46,640 nt of DNA. Origin: SG8-41 sp036555615 (lineage in GTDB: Bacteria > Pseudomonadota > Gammaproteobacteria > Burkholderiales > SG8-41). Below, in pieces: positions 15,960 through 23,996 of this stretch. The stretch lies in the NCBI GenBank assembly GCA_036555615.1, contig DATBKZ010000095.1:1-46640 (forward strand), in the 5' to 3' direction. Under the pieces are notes generated by a model. It was given only the letters and a program-made list of their open reading frames with translations, had not been told where the DNA came from and ran no database searches. Each line of letters begins with the position of its first letter. Within the stretch, counting starts at the first letter, position 1. The position numbers were made by a program, and so were the translations under genes.

Positions 15960-16842
15960 CGATGCCGGCCTGCTCGCAGGTATTGGCGAGATCGCTGACG
16001 GTGGTGCGGCGCATGTCGCGCACCCAGCGCAGGTCGTCGTAGTCGGTGCCGCGGTGCATCGTGCAGCGGTTGTCCCACATGACGAAGTCGCGCCGCCGCC
16101 AGCGGTGGGTGTAGACGAACTGGCGCTGGGTTGCGTGCGCGATCAGCTCCGCAACCAGCGCCCTCCCCTCCGCCTCGGGCATCCCGATGATCCGCCCGAT
16201 GTGTGAGGCGAGGTAGAGCGATTTCCGGCCGGACTGCGGGATCGTCCGCACCAGCAGCTGCGGCACCGGCGGCAGCCGCCGCGCTTCGTCCGCGTTGAAC
16301 TCGGTGAACCCGCTCTTGCGCCGCGACTCCGCGATCGAGTGCTCGGCGACCAGCCCTTCGAGCTTCCGCTTCGTCGCCTCCGGCAGCGCGTCGTAGGCCG
16401 CGCGCTCGTCGGCGAACTCCGTGTGGCCGCCGACTGGCGTGACCGCGTGCGCGTAGAGCATCGAAGCGAGGCCCGGCCGGTACTTGAACGAGCTGTCCGT
16501 ATGCCACAGCCGGTTGCCCGCCTTGTACGCGCGCTGGCGGCTGTCTTCCTTCCAGATCGCGCCGTCCGGCGCCAGATTGGAGATATCGGCGAAGCTCGGG
16601 TCGAGGCGGTGCGGCGTGACCTTCTGGTCCAGCACGCGGTCGGTCTCGACGGGACCGAACCGCTTGGCGAAATCGATGTGCTGCTGAGGCGTCAATTCCT
16701 GCTGCGGAAAAATCAGCACGGAGTGCTTCCAGAACGCGTCCTTGATCGCCGCTTCGTCCGCAGCGCCGAGCGGCCTCGACAGATCGACGTCGCCGATTTC
16801 CGCAACGAAGCCGGGGGTGACGGGGCACACGACGATGGTCAC
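15946..16842 (-). CDS. TauD/TfdA family Fe(II)/2-oxoglutarate dioxygenase
   Basis: A 298-residue protein with the double-stranded beta-helix metal triad: His114 and Asp116 in LWHTDSSFK, and distal His263 in NRCTMHRGTDYDDLR; the downstream DLRWVRDMRRTT supplies the 2-oxoglutarate-binding Arg. TfdA/TauD enzymes hydroxylate and cleave phenoxyacetates, taurine or related compounds. The start is GTG 16842, with GAGGAG 6 nt upstream. It may form a transcript with the cyclase and crotonase genes upstream on the same strand. Substrate not predictable. Confidence 0.9.
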   Translation of the reverse strand: MTIVVCPVTPGFVAEIGDVDLSRPLGAADEAAIKDAFWKHSVLIFPQQELTPQQHIDFAKRFGPVETDRVLDQKVTPHRLDPSFADISNLAPDGAIWKEDSRQRAYKAGNRLWHTDSSFKYRPGLASMLYAHAVTPVGGHTEFADERAAYDALPEATKRKLEGLVAEHSIAESRRKSGFTEFNADEARRLPPVPQLLVRTIPQSGRKSLYLASHIGRIIGMPEAEGRALVAELIAHATQRQFVYTHRWRRRDFVMWDNRCTMHRGTDYDDLRWVRDMRRTTVSDLANTCEQAGIVIPA

Positions 16843-16870
16843 GGGACGCTCCTCGACGGCTTCCGCTAGT

Positions 16871-17890
16871 CTACACCGTGGCGACCGGCGTCACGGGCGA
16901 GCCTGCGGCGCCGGGCAGCCGCAACGGCGGCGCGGTCAGCAGAAAACGGTTGCGGTGATTGAACCGCAGCCAGGAGGCGAGTTCGGTGAGATACCACAGC
17001 TCGCCGAGATGGATCCCGAGCTTGAACAGGCAATGCTCGTGCAGCGGCAGCGCCGGGCCGCGGTGAGGCAACCGCGGGTCCGCGCCGAGGGTGGAGGAGC
17101 GCTCAACGGCGAGATTGTCGGCCGCGATCGCCGCGAGCCCGCTGTCGGCGACCCATTCGAGCAGGCGCTTGTCGTAGCCGTCCAGCACCGCGCACGCGCG
17201 GCGGATCGAGGAATCCAGCCTGCCGTTAGCGTCGCGGATCAGCTGCCCGAGGCCGGTGTGGATGCAGACGATGTCGCCCTTCTCCACCCGGACGTTGTCC
17301 ACCTTCATGATCATCTCGAGCCGGTCGAACCCGACCTCGACGCGCTCGTCTCCCAGGTGATGGCGCAGGTCGATCAACACCCCCCGTCCCTGCACGCCGG
17401 TCTCGGCCATGCCCTGGATGCCGAGCGCGACCGCCCCGAGCGCGCCCTGGGTCCCGCGCCCGTCGCTGTCGACGATCTGATAGCCGTTGTAGAAGACTTT
17501 CTCCACGGCCTTGTCGCCGTCCGCGTCGAAGAGCGAGCCTTTGTGCGGGAATCCATCCCAGTGCGTCGAATATTGGGTATAGAGCATCACCGCCTCGTCC
17601 GATCCGATGTCCGTGAAGCGCGGGTCGAACTTCTCGAAGGCGAGATTGAAATAGACCTCGCCATCGCGCATGACCGGGTGAAAAACGGGCGGAAAACGGT
17701 GGGGATTGAGTACGTTGCCCCCCGGGCGCTCGAGGGGATGGCTCAGGCAGAAGGCTTGCCCGGTCTTCACCTCCTTCAGAGCCGCGAGCCGGCGCTCCGC
17801 CGTCAGCAGGTTCATCCGGCCGAGAGTGTCCTCATCTCCGAACTCGCCCCAATTCGATCCCTGCGGGCGATTCTTCCATCGCTTCGCCAT
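16871..17890 (-). CDS. Cyclase family protein (kynurenine formamidase-like hydrolase)
   Basis: A 339-residue member of the cyclase (PF04199) superfamily. It has STHWDGFPHKG (metal-binding His/Asp/His, residues ~110-117), VEKGDIVCIHTGLGQ (central strand) and LHEHCLFKLGIHLGELWYLTELA near the C-terminus with a conserved His and Glu. Metal-dependent members hydrolyse amides or lactones. An N-terminal GSNWGEFGDEDTLGRMNLLT stretch is typical of the longer bacterial type. ATG 17890 is preferred although the frame is open far upstream, because the family begins here and AGCGAGGA precedes it. Adjacent to a TauD-type dioxygenase 29 nt downstream. Confidence 0.85.
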   Translation of the reverse strand: MAKRWKNRPQGSNWGEFGDEDTLGRMNLLTAERRLAALKEVKTGQAFCLSHPLERPGGNVLNPHRFPPVFHPVMRDGEVYFNLAFEKFDPRFTDIGSDEAVMLYTQYSTHWDGFPHKGSLFDADGDKAVEKVFYNGYQIVDSDGRGTQGALGAVALGIQGMAETGVQGRGVLIDLRHHLGDERVEVGFDRLEMIMKVDNVRVEKGDIVCIHTGLGQLIRDANGRLDSSIRRACAVLDGYDKRLLEWVADSGLAAIAADNLAVERSSTLGADPRLPHRGPALPLHEHCLFKLGIHLGELWYLTELASWLRFNHRNRFLLTAPPLRLPGAAGSPVTPVATV

Positions 17891-17920
17891 AATCCTCGCT
17901 CCAGTTCTTTGAGGAAACCT

Positions 17921-17970
17921 TCCCCCCTGCCTGAGGAGGGGTGTCACCAAGTGACGGGGTGGTTGGAGGG
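17921..17970. repeat. Dispersed palindromic intergenic repeat, copy 2
   Basis: TTCCCCCCTGCCTGAGGAGGGG forms the left hairpin; GTGTCACCAAGTGACGGGGTGGTTGG follows with its own GTCAC-caa-GTGAC hairpin. It fills most of the gap between the crotonase and cyclase genes. Confidence 0.65.
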
Positions 17971-17972
17971 AG

Positions 17973-18773
17973 TCACTTACCCTTGAACACCGGCTTCCGC
18001 TTCTCCATGAACGCCTTTTGCCCTTCCTTGTAATCCTCGCTCGCGAAGCAGTCCTCGACCATCTTCTGGCATAGCGCGAGATCGCGATCAGAGGGATCCT
18101 TGCGGAGCTCGATGAGCGAGCGCTTGACCGCTGCGATCGTGAGTGGAGCGTTGGCAGTGAGCGTGGCCGCGTAGTCCAGTACGTACTTCTCCAGCTCAGC
18201 GGCGGGCAGCACGCGGTTGACGAGCCCCATCTGAAGCGCTTCCTGCGCGTTGAACTGGCGGCCCGTATAGAAGATCTCCGCCGTGAACGAGGGCCCGACG
18301 AGCTCGGAGAGCCGCCGGATGCCTGAGAAGCGGTACCCAACGCCGAGCTTCGCCGCCGGGATGCCGAAGCGCGAATCGTCGGAGGCGATGCGGAGATCGC
18401 ATCCCACCGCGAGACCCAGGCCTCCGCCCATGCAGTAGCCGCGGATCATGGCGATCACCGGCTTCGGGCAATCGCGGATCGCCGCGTTGCAGCGCTCGGA
18501 GATCGCCTCGGCCGCCTTGACCTGCTCCGGATTGGAGCGCCGGTCCTTGAACTGCGAGATGTCCGCGCCGGAAATGAACGCCTTCTCACCCTCGCCCCGC
18601 AGGATCACGACACGGATCCCGGGATCCTTCGCATAGCCCTCCATTGCCGCAGCCGTCGCCTCGTACATCTCGAGCGACATGGCATTGCGCTTCTCGGGGT
18701 TGTTGAAGATCACCCAGCCCATCGCGCCGTCCCTGCGGGCGATGATCTTGTTGGATTGCGTCGCTGTATCCAT
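17973..18773 (-). CDS. Enoyl-CoA hydratase/isomerase (crotonase) family protein, catalytic Glu residues absent
   Basis: A 266-residue crotonase-fold protein. Oxyanion-hole segments AFISGADISQF and GYCMGGGLGLAVGCDLRIA are intact, as is the C-terminal helix FASEDYKEGQKAFMEKRKP. The two acid residues of classical hydratases are missing: the first (E in GGGCELA) is Gly here, and the second (E in QPE) is Ala in GIPAAKLGVG. The protein may therefore be an isomerase, thioesterase, decarboxylase or hydrolase rather than a hydratase. ATG 18773 with AGAGG upstream is preferred to an in-frame start at 18806. Confidence 0.85.
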   Translation of the reverse strand: MDTATQSNKIIARRDGAMGWVIFNNPEKRNAMSLEMYEATAAAMEGYAKDPGIRVVILRGEGEKAFISGADISQFKDRRSNPEQVKAAEAISERCNAAIRDCPKPVIAMIRGYCMGGGLGLAVGCDLRIASDDSRFGIPAAKLGVGYRFSGIRRLSELVGPSFTAEIFYTGRQFNAQEALQMGLVNRVLPAAELEKYVLDYAATLTANAPLTIAAVKRSLIELRKDPSDRDLALCQKMVEDCFASEDYKEGQKAFMEKRKPVFKGK

Positions 18774-18885
18774 ATGTTGGGCCTCTCTGATTTCATCGTA
18801 AATCATACAGCGCCCGGATAGGAGACGGCACGGTGGGTGCGATGGGAGATCAGGTCGCGCGGGCGACCGTCACACGGTCACTTCG

Positions 18886-19584
18886 TCAGTCGTCCGGCAG
18901 CAACCGGTAGCCAACGCCGGTCTCGGTCACCAAATAACGTGGCCGCACCGGGTCGGTCTCGAGCTTCTCGCGCAGCTGCTTCATGTAGATGCGGAGGTAA
19001 TGGGTATGCTCGACATGCGAGGGCCCCCAGACTTCCCGCAGCAGCACGCGGTGCGTGACGACCATGCCCAGATGCTGGGCCAGACAGGCGAGCAGCCGGT
19101 ACTCGATTGGGGTGAGGTGTACCTCTCTTCCGTCACGAGTAACTTTCCGGCGCTCGAGATCCACCTCCACTTTTCCGAACCGGAGTGCGGTCGTGGCCGC
19201 CGCTCCGGTGCGCGCCGCGTGCCGGAGCGCTACCCGGATGCGCGCAATCAGCTCGCCAATGCCGAAGGGCTTGGTGACGTAGTCATCCGCCCCCGCGTCG
19301 AGCGCGTCGATCTTCGCCTGCTCGCGCGCCCGCGCGGAGAGCACGATGATCGGCATCGGCGACCAGGCCCGGATGCGGCGGATGACCTCGACCCCGTCCA
19401 GATCAGGCAGGCCCAGATCGACGATCGCGAGATCGGGTTTGTGCGTTCCGGCGTCGATGACGCCGCGCTCCCCGGTTTCCGCTTCCACCACGCGATAGCC
19501 TTCCGCCCCGAGCGACGTGCGCAGGAAGCGTCGGATCTCGGGTTCGTCCTCCACAACGAGGACGCTCGGCCGCAGCTCGGTCAT
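18886..19584 (-). CDS. kdpE: Response regulator KdpE
   Basis: A 232-residue OmpR/PhoB-type regulator: receiver domain with acidic pocket VVEDE (11-14), phospho-acceptor Asp56 in AIVDLGLPDLDG, and Lys105 in TKPFG; C-terminal winged helix with VHLTPIEYRLLACLAQHLGMVVTHRVLLREVWG and THYLRIYMKQLREKLE. Phosphorylated KdpE activates kdp transcription under K+ limitation. The ATG overlaps the kdpD stop by 4 nt (ATGA), so the two are coupled. Probable binding sites are the repeated boxes near 28162, 29254 and 29506. Confidence 0.95.
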   Translation of the reverse strand: MTELRPSVLVVEDEPEIRRFLRTSLGAEGYRVVEAETGERGVIDAGTHKPDLAIVDLGLPDLDGVEVIRRIRAWSPMPIIVLSARAREQAKIDALDAGADDYVTKPFGIGELIARIRVALRHAARTGAAATTALRFGKVEVDLERRKVTRDGREVHLTPIEYRLLACLAQHLGMVVTHRVLLREVWGPSHVEHTHYLRIYMKQLREKLETDPVRPRYLVTETGVGYRLLPDD

Positions 19585-22316
19585 GCGGGTTCGGGGGGGA
19601 CCGGCGGCGCCTTCTCCACCGGAAGCGTGAAGCGGAACGCCGCGCCTCCCTCAAGCCGCCGTTCGGCCCAGATGCGCCCGCCGTGAAGATGCACGATGGC
19701 GCGGCAGATGGCGAGGCCAAGGCCCGCGCCGCCGATGGCGCCTTCCGCCTTGCCGCGGTGGAATTTGGCGAACAGGCGGTCGGGATCTCCCGGCGGCAGT
19801 CCCGGGCCCGTGTCTTCCACCGACACGTCGAGCACATCGTCGCGGACGCCGGCGCGCAGGGTGATCGTGGTGCCCGGCGGCGTGAATTTCGCGGCGTTTT
19901 CGAGCAGATTGGCGAACACCTGCTCGACGAGCGTCGCGTCGACCCGCACGAGCGGCAGCTCGGACGGGAGCTCGACCCGCACCGTGTGCTGCGCGAGCCG
20001 CTCGCGCAGCCGGTGCAGCACCGATCCCGCGATCTCGCCGATGGCGTGCCAGTCGCGGTCGAGCGCGATGCCGTCGGCTTCGAGCCGCGTCATCTCGAGC
20101 ACGTTGGTCACAAGCTTGCTCATCTCGCGCGATTGCTCGTAGACGCTCTGTGCGAGCGCGCGGCGCTCCTCGGCGCTCATGCGTTCGCCTTTCTCGGCGA
20201 GGCTCGAGGATGCCCCGGCGATCACCGCCAACGGGGTGCGCAAGTCGTGCGAGATTGCGGCAAGCAGGGCGTTACGCAACCCCTCGGTCTCGACGTCGAT
20301 GCTCGCCTGCTGCGCGCGCTCCGCGAGCTGCGCCCGCTCGAGGGCAAGCGCGAGCTGGCCGGCGAAGGTCTCGAGCAGGTGGAACTGTTCCGGCAGCAGC
20401 ACGCGCCGCGGATTGGCGGGAAGCACACCGAGCACGCCGAGCACCGCCTGGCTGCCTTGCAGCGGCAGGTACAGCGCCTCCGTTCCCGGAAGGGTGTCAG
20501 TGCCGAGCCCCGCCGGGCGACCGTGATCGTGAACCCATTGCGCGACGCTGAGGTCGGCGCCACGCAGCGAGTTGCTCTCGGTGGTGCCCTTCGGGTGGCG
20601 GATGCGCCCCTGATCGTCCGGCAGCAGCACGACCACCTGGCTGTCGAACACCTCGCCCACGTGGCGTACCGCGACGCGCGCCATGGGCTCCAGTCCGCGC
20701 GTGGCCGCGAGCTCGCGGCTCATCGCGTAGAGCATCGCGGTGCGCCGCTCGCGGTGGCCCGCGACGGTCGCCTGCAGGCGCACGCTCGACGTCAGGTTGG
20801 AGATCAGCAGCGCCACGATGAGCATGATCGCGAAGGTCAGAAGGTACTGAACATCCGAAACCGCGAACGTGAGCCGGGGCGGCACGAAGAAGAAATCGAA
20901 GGTCGCGACTCCCAGCACCGAAGCGAGTATCGCCGGGCCACGGCCGTGACGCGCGGCGACAATCGCGACCGCAAGCAGATAGACCATGACGATGTTGGCG
21001 AGCTCGAAGGCCGGCAGCATCAACATGCCCACCAGGGTGGCGACAACCGTCAGGACCACGCTCCAGGCATAGCGCGGCCAGCGGATCTTCTCGCTTGGCG
21101 TCGCGACACGAAGATAGGCCTGGCTCCGCGCCATGAACGGGGTGCGCCGCGCCGCCGCCTCGTCCACGCCACCGACCACGTGAATGTCGACGCCCTCGGT
21201 GCGCGCGAGCAGCTCTCCGTAGGTGGAGGGCCGGAACAATCGCTGCCACAAGGCGCGGCGCGGCCGCCCGATCAAAATGTGGGTCACGTTGCGCGTGCGT
21301 GCGTAGTTCGCGAGTTCCTCGCCGACCGAGGAGCCGCCGAGCGTCACGGCCTCGGCGCCGAGAGATTCGGCGAACCGCAGCAGCGCGATGCGTCGGTTGC
21401 GCGCCTCGTCGGAGAGGCGCAGAAGGCTGGGCGTCTCCACGTAGACCACGATCCACTCGGCATGGAGAGCCGTCGCACCGCGCTTGCCCGCGCGAATCAG
21501 CCGTTCCGCCTGCTCGTCCGGGCCGATAGCAACCATCAATCGCTCGCGCGCCGGCCAGATGGCCCGGATTGCTTCGCCCTCGCGGTACTCGCGCATCGCC
21601 GCGTCCACGCGGTCGGCGGTGGTGCGCAGCGCGAGCTCGCGCAGGGCGATCAGGTTGCCCTTGCGGAAGAAGTTCTCGACGGCGTGCCGGACCTGCTCCG
21701 GGACGTAGACCTTGCCGGCGTGCAGCCGCTCGAGCAGCTCGTCCGGCGGCAGGTCGATCAGCTCGACCTCGTCGGCCTGCTCGAACACCCTGTCCGGCAC
21801 CGTCTCCTGCATGCGCACGCCGGTGATGCCGGCAACGACGTCGTTCAGGCTCTCGATGTGCTGGACGTTGACGGTGGTATAGACGTCGATGCCGGCGGCG
21901 AGCAGCTCCTCCACGTCCTGCCAGCGCTTCGCGTGGCGCGGCTTCGGCTCGCCCTCGATGAGGTTCGTGTGCGCGAGCTCGTCCACGAGGAGAAGCTGCG
22001 GCCTGCGGGCGAGCGCCGCGTCCAGGTCGAAATCGCGGGCCGTGGCGCCGCGGTACTTGACGGTAAGGAAAGGCAGGCGCTCGAACCCGTCGAGCAGCGC
22101 TTCGGTTTCGGCTCGCCCATGCGGCTCGACGTAGCCGACCACCACGTCGATGCCCCGCCCCTTGACTTGGCGCGCTTCCTGGAGCATCGAGAAGGTCTTG
22201 CCGACGCCCGCCGTCGCGCCGAAAAAAATCTTCAACTTGCCGCGCCTGGCCCTCGCTTCCTCGCGTTGAACCCGCGCGAGCAGGGCGTCGGGATCGGGGC
22301 GGCGCTCGGCGCTCAT
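19581..22316 (-). CDS. kdpD: Sensor histidine kinase KdpD
   Basis: An 911-residue, full-length KdpD. The N-terminal KdpD domain has Walker A GATAGVGKT (33-41) and the Walker B-like LLVDELAHTN; a universal-stress-protein-like domain follows, then four closely spaced transmembrane helices around residues 405-500, a GAF domain, the dimerisation domain with His690 in AISHDLRTPL, and an ATPase domain (NLLENAAKF, DTGPGLPP, GGAGLGLAI). It senses K+ limitation and phosphorylates KdpE. A perfect TATAAT lies just 6 nt upstream of the ATG, so it may have its own leaderless promoter. Upstream, the porin gene lies 126 nt away. Confidence 0.96.
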   Translation of the reverse strand: MSAERRPDPDALLARVQREEARARRGKLKIFFGATAGVGKTFSMLQEARQVKGRGIDVVVGYVEPHGRAETEALLDGFERLPFLTVKYRGATARDFDLDAALARRPQLLLVDELAHTNLIEGEPKPRHAKRWQDVEELLAAGIDVYTTVNVQHIESLNDVVAGITGVRMQETVPDRVFEQADEVELIDLPPDELLERLHAGKVYVPEQVRHAVENFFRKGNLIALRELALRTTADRVDAAMREYREGEAIRAIWPARERLMVAIGPDEQAERLIRAGKRGATALHAEWIVVYVETPSLLRLSDEARNRRIALLRFAESLGAEAVTLGGSSVGEELANYARTRNVTHILIGRPRRALWQRLFRPSTYGELLARTEGVDIHVVGGVDEAAARRTPFMARSQAYLRVATPSEKIRWPRYAWSVVLTVVATLVGMLMLPAFELANIVMVYLLAVAIVAARHGRGPAILASVLGVATFDFFFVPPRLTFAVSDVQYLLTFAIMLIVALLISNLTSSVRLQATVAGHRERRTAMLYAMSRELAATRGLEPMARVAVRHVGEVFDSQVVVLLPDDQGRIRHPKGTTESNSLRGADLSVAQWVHDHGRPAGLGTDTLPGTEALYLPLQGSQAVLGVLGVLPANPRRVLLPEQFHLLETFAGQLALALERAQLAERAQQASIDVETEGLRNALLAAISHDLRTPLAVIAGASSSLAEKGERMSAEERRALAQSVYEQSREMSKLVTNVLEMTRLEADGIALDRDWHAIGEIAGSVLHRLRERLAQHTVRVELPSELPLVRVDATLVEQVFANLLENAAKFTPPGTTITLRAGVRDDVLDVSVEDTGPGLPPGDPDRLFAKFHRGKAEGAIGGAGLGLAICRAIVHLHGGRIWAERRLEGGAAFRFTLPVEKAPPVPPEPA

Positions 22317-22322
22317 TGCGGG

Positions 22323-22328
22323 ATTATA
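22323..22328 (-). promoter_or_regulatory. TATAAT directly upstream of kdpD
   Basis: On the minus strand TATAAT is followed by CCCGCA and then the kdpD ATG. At the usual 6-7 nt from -10 to +1, transcription would start at or next to the start codon, giving a leaderless message. No good -35 hexamer is visible. Confidence 0.35.
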
Positions 22329-22442
22329 GGGTGAGGCGACGGGAATGGGACCCGCAAGGGGTAGCGCCCCACGGCACCATGCCCGGGTTCAGCAGTGCAC
22401 AAGGCGACGCGAAGTCGCGAACTCCGAGGCGCCTCGTTCAGT

Positions 22443-23255
22443 TCAGAACGTCTTCTGGACGAATACCGTGACGGCTCCGTCGCCGAGTTTCTTGCCGTTC
22501 ACCGTGTAGAACCCTTCCTGCGCGGAGGTCATGTCGGTGTCGGTGTAGAAGACCCCAACGGTGAAATCCTTCGGCAGCGCGTAATTCAGTCCCAGCTTCC
22601 AGTCCTTGTACGAAGCACACTGATCGTTGTTGCTGCCGCCGGTGCAGGTGATGCCGCTCCCGTCAAACTCCTGCATGCCGTAATGTGCGATTGCGGTGAG
22701 CTTCGTGTTGGGAATGGGGTAGGCGGCGGTCAGGTCGAGGTAGTAGGTCCCGCGGCTGTCACCGACTCCGAAGGTTTCGTCTTGGAGGCTGTAGGACAGC
22801 TTGGCGGAGAGCCACTTCCAGCTGATCGCGCCGTAGATCTCGAGCGTGTCGGCATCGTTGACGCCGGGCGCGGGATCCCCCGGATACCAGTAATAGAGCA
22901 AGCCCACGTCATAGCCGAAATCGCTCTTGCCGATGGTGCCTTTCAGGCCGCCATAGATATCCAACTCCAGGCTGCCGCCCCCGGTGTAAGCATTGGCGTC
23001 GCGCAGCACGCTCACGTTGGATCCCCAGGTCCCGGCGTAAAAGCCGCTGGCATGGGCATAGTCCATCCCGCCTTGCAACGCGGGTTCCTCATTGGTTTGC
23101 GTCAGGCCGCGGAAGATGTACTGGCTGAACAGCCCGATGTTGCCGGTGAGCGTATGCGGCGAGGCAGGCTGCTGTGCCTGCGCGAGCCCGGAGCCCAACG
23201 CGCCAGCGATGAAACCTGCAATGATCGTCTTCTTGAACATCGTCAATCCTTTCAT
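22443..23255 (-). CDS. TorF family putative porin
   Basis: A ~270-residue outer-membrane barrel: signal peptide MFKKTIIAGFIAGALGSGLAQA, then the family start LTGNIGLFSQYIFRGLTQTNEEPALQGGMDYAHASGFYAGTWGSNVS, alternating amphipathic strands, and terminal VQKTF ending in Phe. Two start codons are plausible: ATG 23255, in an ATGA overlap with the preceding 43-residue gene, and ATG 23240 with AAAGGA upstream. Located between kdpC and kdpD, it probably admits ions or small solutes under the same conditions as the Kdp pump; that functional link is inferred from position only. Confidence 0.85.
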   Translation of the reverse strand: MKGLTMFKKTIIAGFIAGALGSGLAQAQQPASPHTLTGNIGLFSQYIFRGLTQTNEEPALQGGMDYAHASGFYAGTWGSNVSVLRDANAYTGGGSLELDIYGGLKGTIGKSDFGYDVGLLYYWYPGDPAPGVNDADTLEIYGAISWKWLSAKLSYSLQDETFGVGDSRGTYYLDLTAAYPIPNTKLTAIAHYGMQEFDGSGITCTGGSNNDQCASYKDWKLGLNYALPKDFTVGVFYTDTDMTSAQEGFYTVNGKKLGDGAVTVFVQKTF

Positions 23256-23383
23256 GGTAGTTCCTGAGTTCCGGAGCGGTCCTTGCGGCGTTGGCGCCGT
23301 TCGTACAGGAACCCGCTTATGTAGATAACCCAAAGCACCAGGAAGAAGCCGGCCAGCCCCAGCAGGACATCGAGCGGATCCAT
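23252..23383 (-). CDS. 43-residue one-helix membrane peptide between kdpC and the porin gene
   Basis: MDPLDVLLGLAGFFLVLWVIY (one helix) is followed by a strongly basic tail (YERRQRRKDR). Its stop overlaps the porin ATG in ATGA, and it begins 32 nt after kdpC, so it is embedded in the kdp transcript. No strong ribosome site (GGAT only). It is unlike KdpF, which lacks the long basic tail. Not recognised; real coding is supported by the junctions and membrane-protein character. Confidence 0.55.
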   Translation of the reverse strand: MDPLDVLLGLAGFFLVLWVIYISGFLYERRQRRKDRSGTQELP

Positions 23384-23415
23384 GCGTCATCCGGACGATG
23401 ACGGGAGCCGGTCGC

Positions 23416-23982
23416 TCACCTCGTGCCCACGGCGTCGAGGGCGAGGTTGAGCTCCAGTACGTTGACGATGCGCGTCGGCGTCAGGAAGCCGCCTGGCGCA
23501 AAGCTGTGCTGCGCGATGAGCGCCTCGACCCGCTCCTGCGGCAGACCGCGCGCTTTGGCGACTCGCTCGGCCTGGTACAGCGCCGCGTGCTCGCTGATGT
23601 GCGGATCCAGGCCCCCGCCCGAGGCGGCGGCCAGCTCGGGCGGCAACGGCCGTTCCCTGGTGGCGCCGTAGCGCGCGACCAGTTCCGCGCCGCGCTTGGC
23701 GACATCCTCGCTCGTCGGCGATTTGTTGCTGCCCGCGGCGCTCATCGCGTCGTAGCCGTCCTTTCCCGCGGCCGAGGGACGCGGCCAGAAGTAGCGGGGT
23801 TGCGTGAACTTCTGCGCGATCAAGCGGCTGCCGACGACCTTGCCGTCCGCGGAAGTGACGAGCGACCCCTGCGCCGTATCCGGCACGAGGCGGGCGACGC
23901 CCAGGATCGCGAGCGCGTAGCCGGCCACGCAGATCAGGAACGTCGCCACGACCAGGCGGACGCTTGCGATGAGATATTCCAT
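23416..23982 (-). CDS. kdpC: Potassium-transporting ATPase subunit KdpC
   Basis: A 188-residue KdpC: one N-terminal membrane helix (SVRLVVATFLICVAGYALAILGVA), then the conserved GSRLIAQKFTQPRYFWPRPSA, the Ser/Asn-rich AMSAAGSNKSPTSED, GGGLDPHISEHAALYQAERVAKARGL, and the end LTPTRIVNVLELNLAL. KdpC stabilises the KdpFABC complex and assists ATP binding in KdpB. ATG 23982 has GGAGA upstream; it begins 14 nt after kdpA. Confidence 0.96.
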   Translation of the reverse strand: MEYLIASVRLVVATFLICVAGYALAILGVARLVPDTAQGSLVTSADGKVVGSRLIAQKFTQPRYFWPRPSAAGKDGYDAMSAAGSNKSPTSEDVAKRGAELVARYGATRERPLPPELAAASGGGLDPHISEHAALYQAERVAKARGLPQERVEALIAQHSFAPGGFLTPTRIVNVLELNLALDAVGTR

Positions 23983-23996
23983 GTACGGTTCTCCAG

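Noticed and set aside
19683..22334. 883-codon plus-strand frame opposite kdpD
   Set aside because: It mirrors the kdpD gene, has no recognisable domains, and long antisense frames are expected in GC-rich DNA; kdpD is unambiguous.
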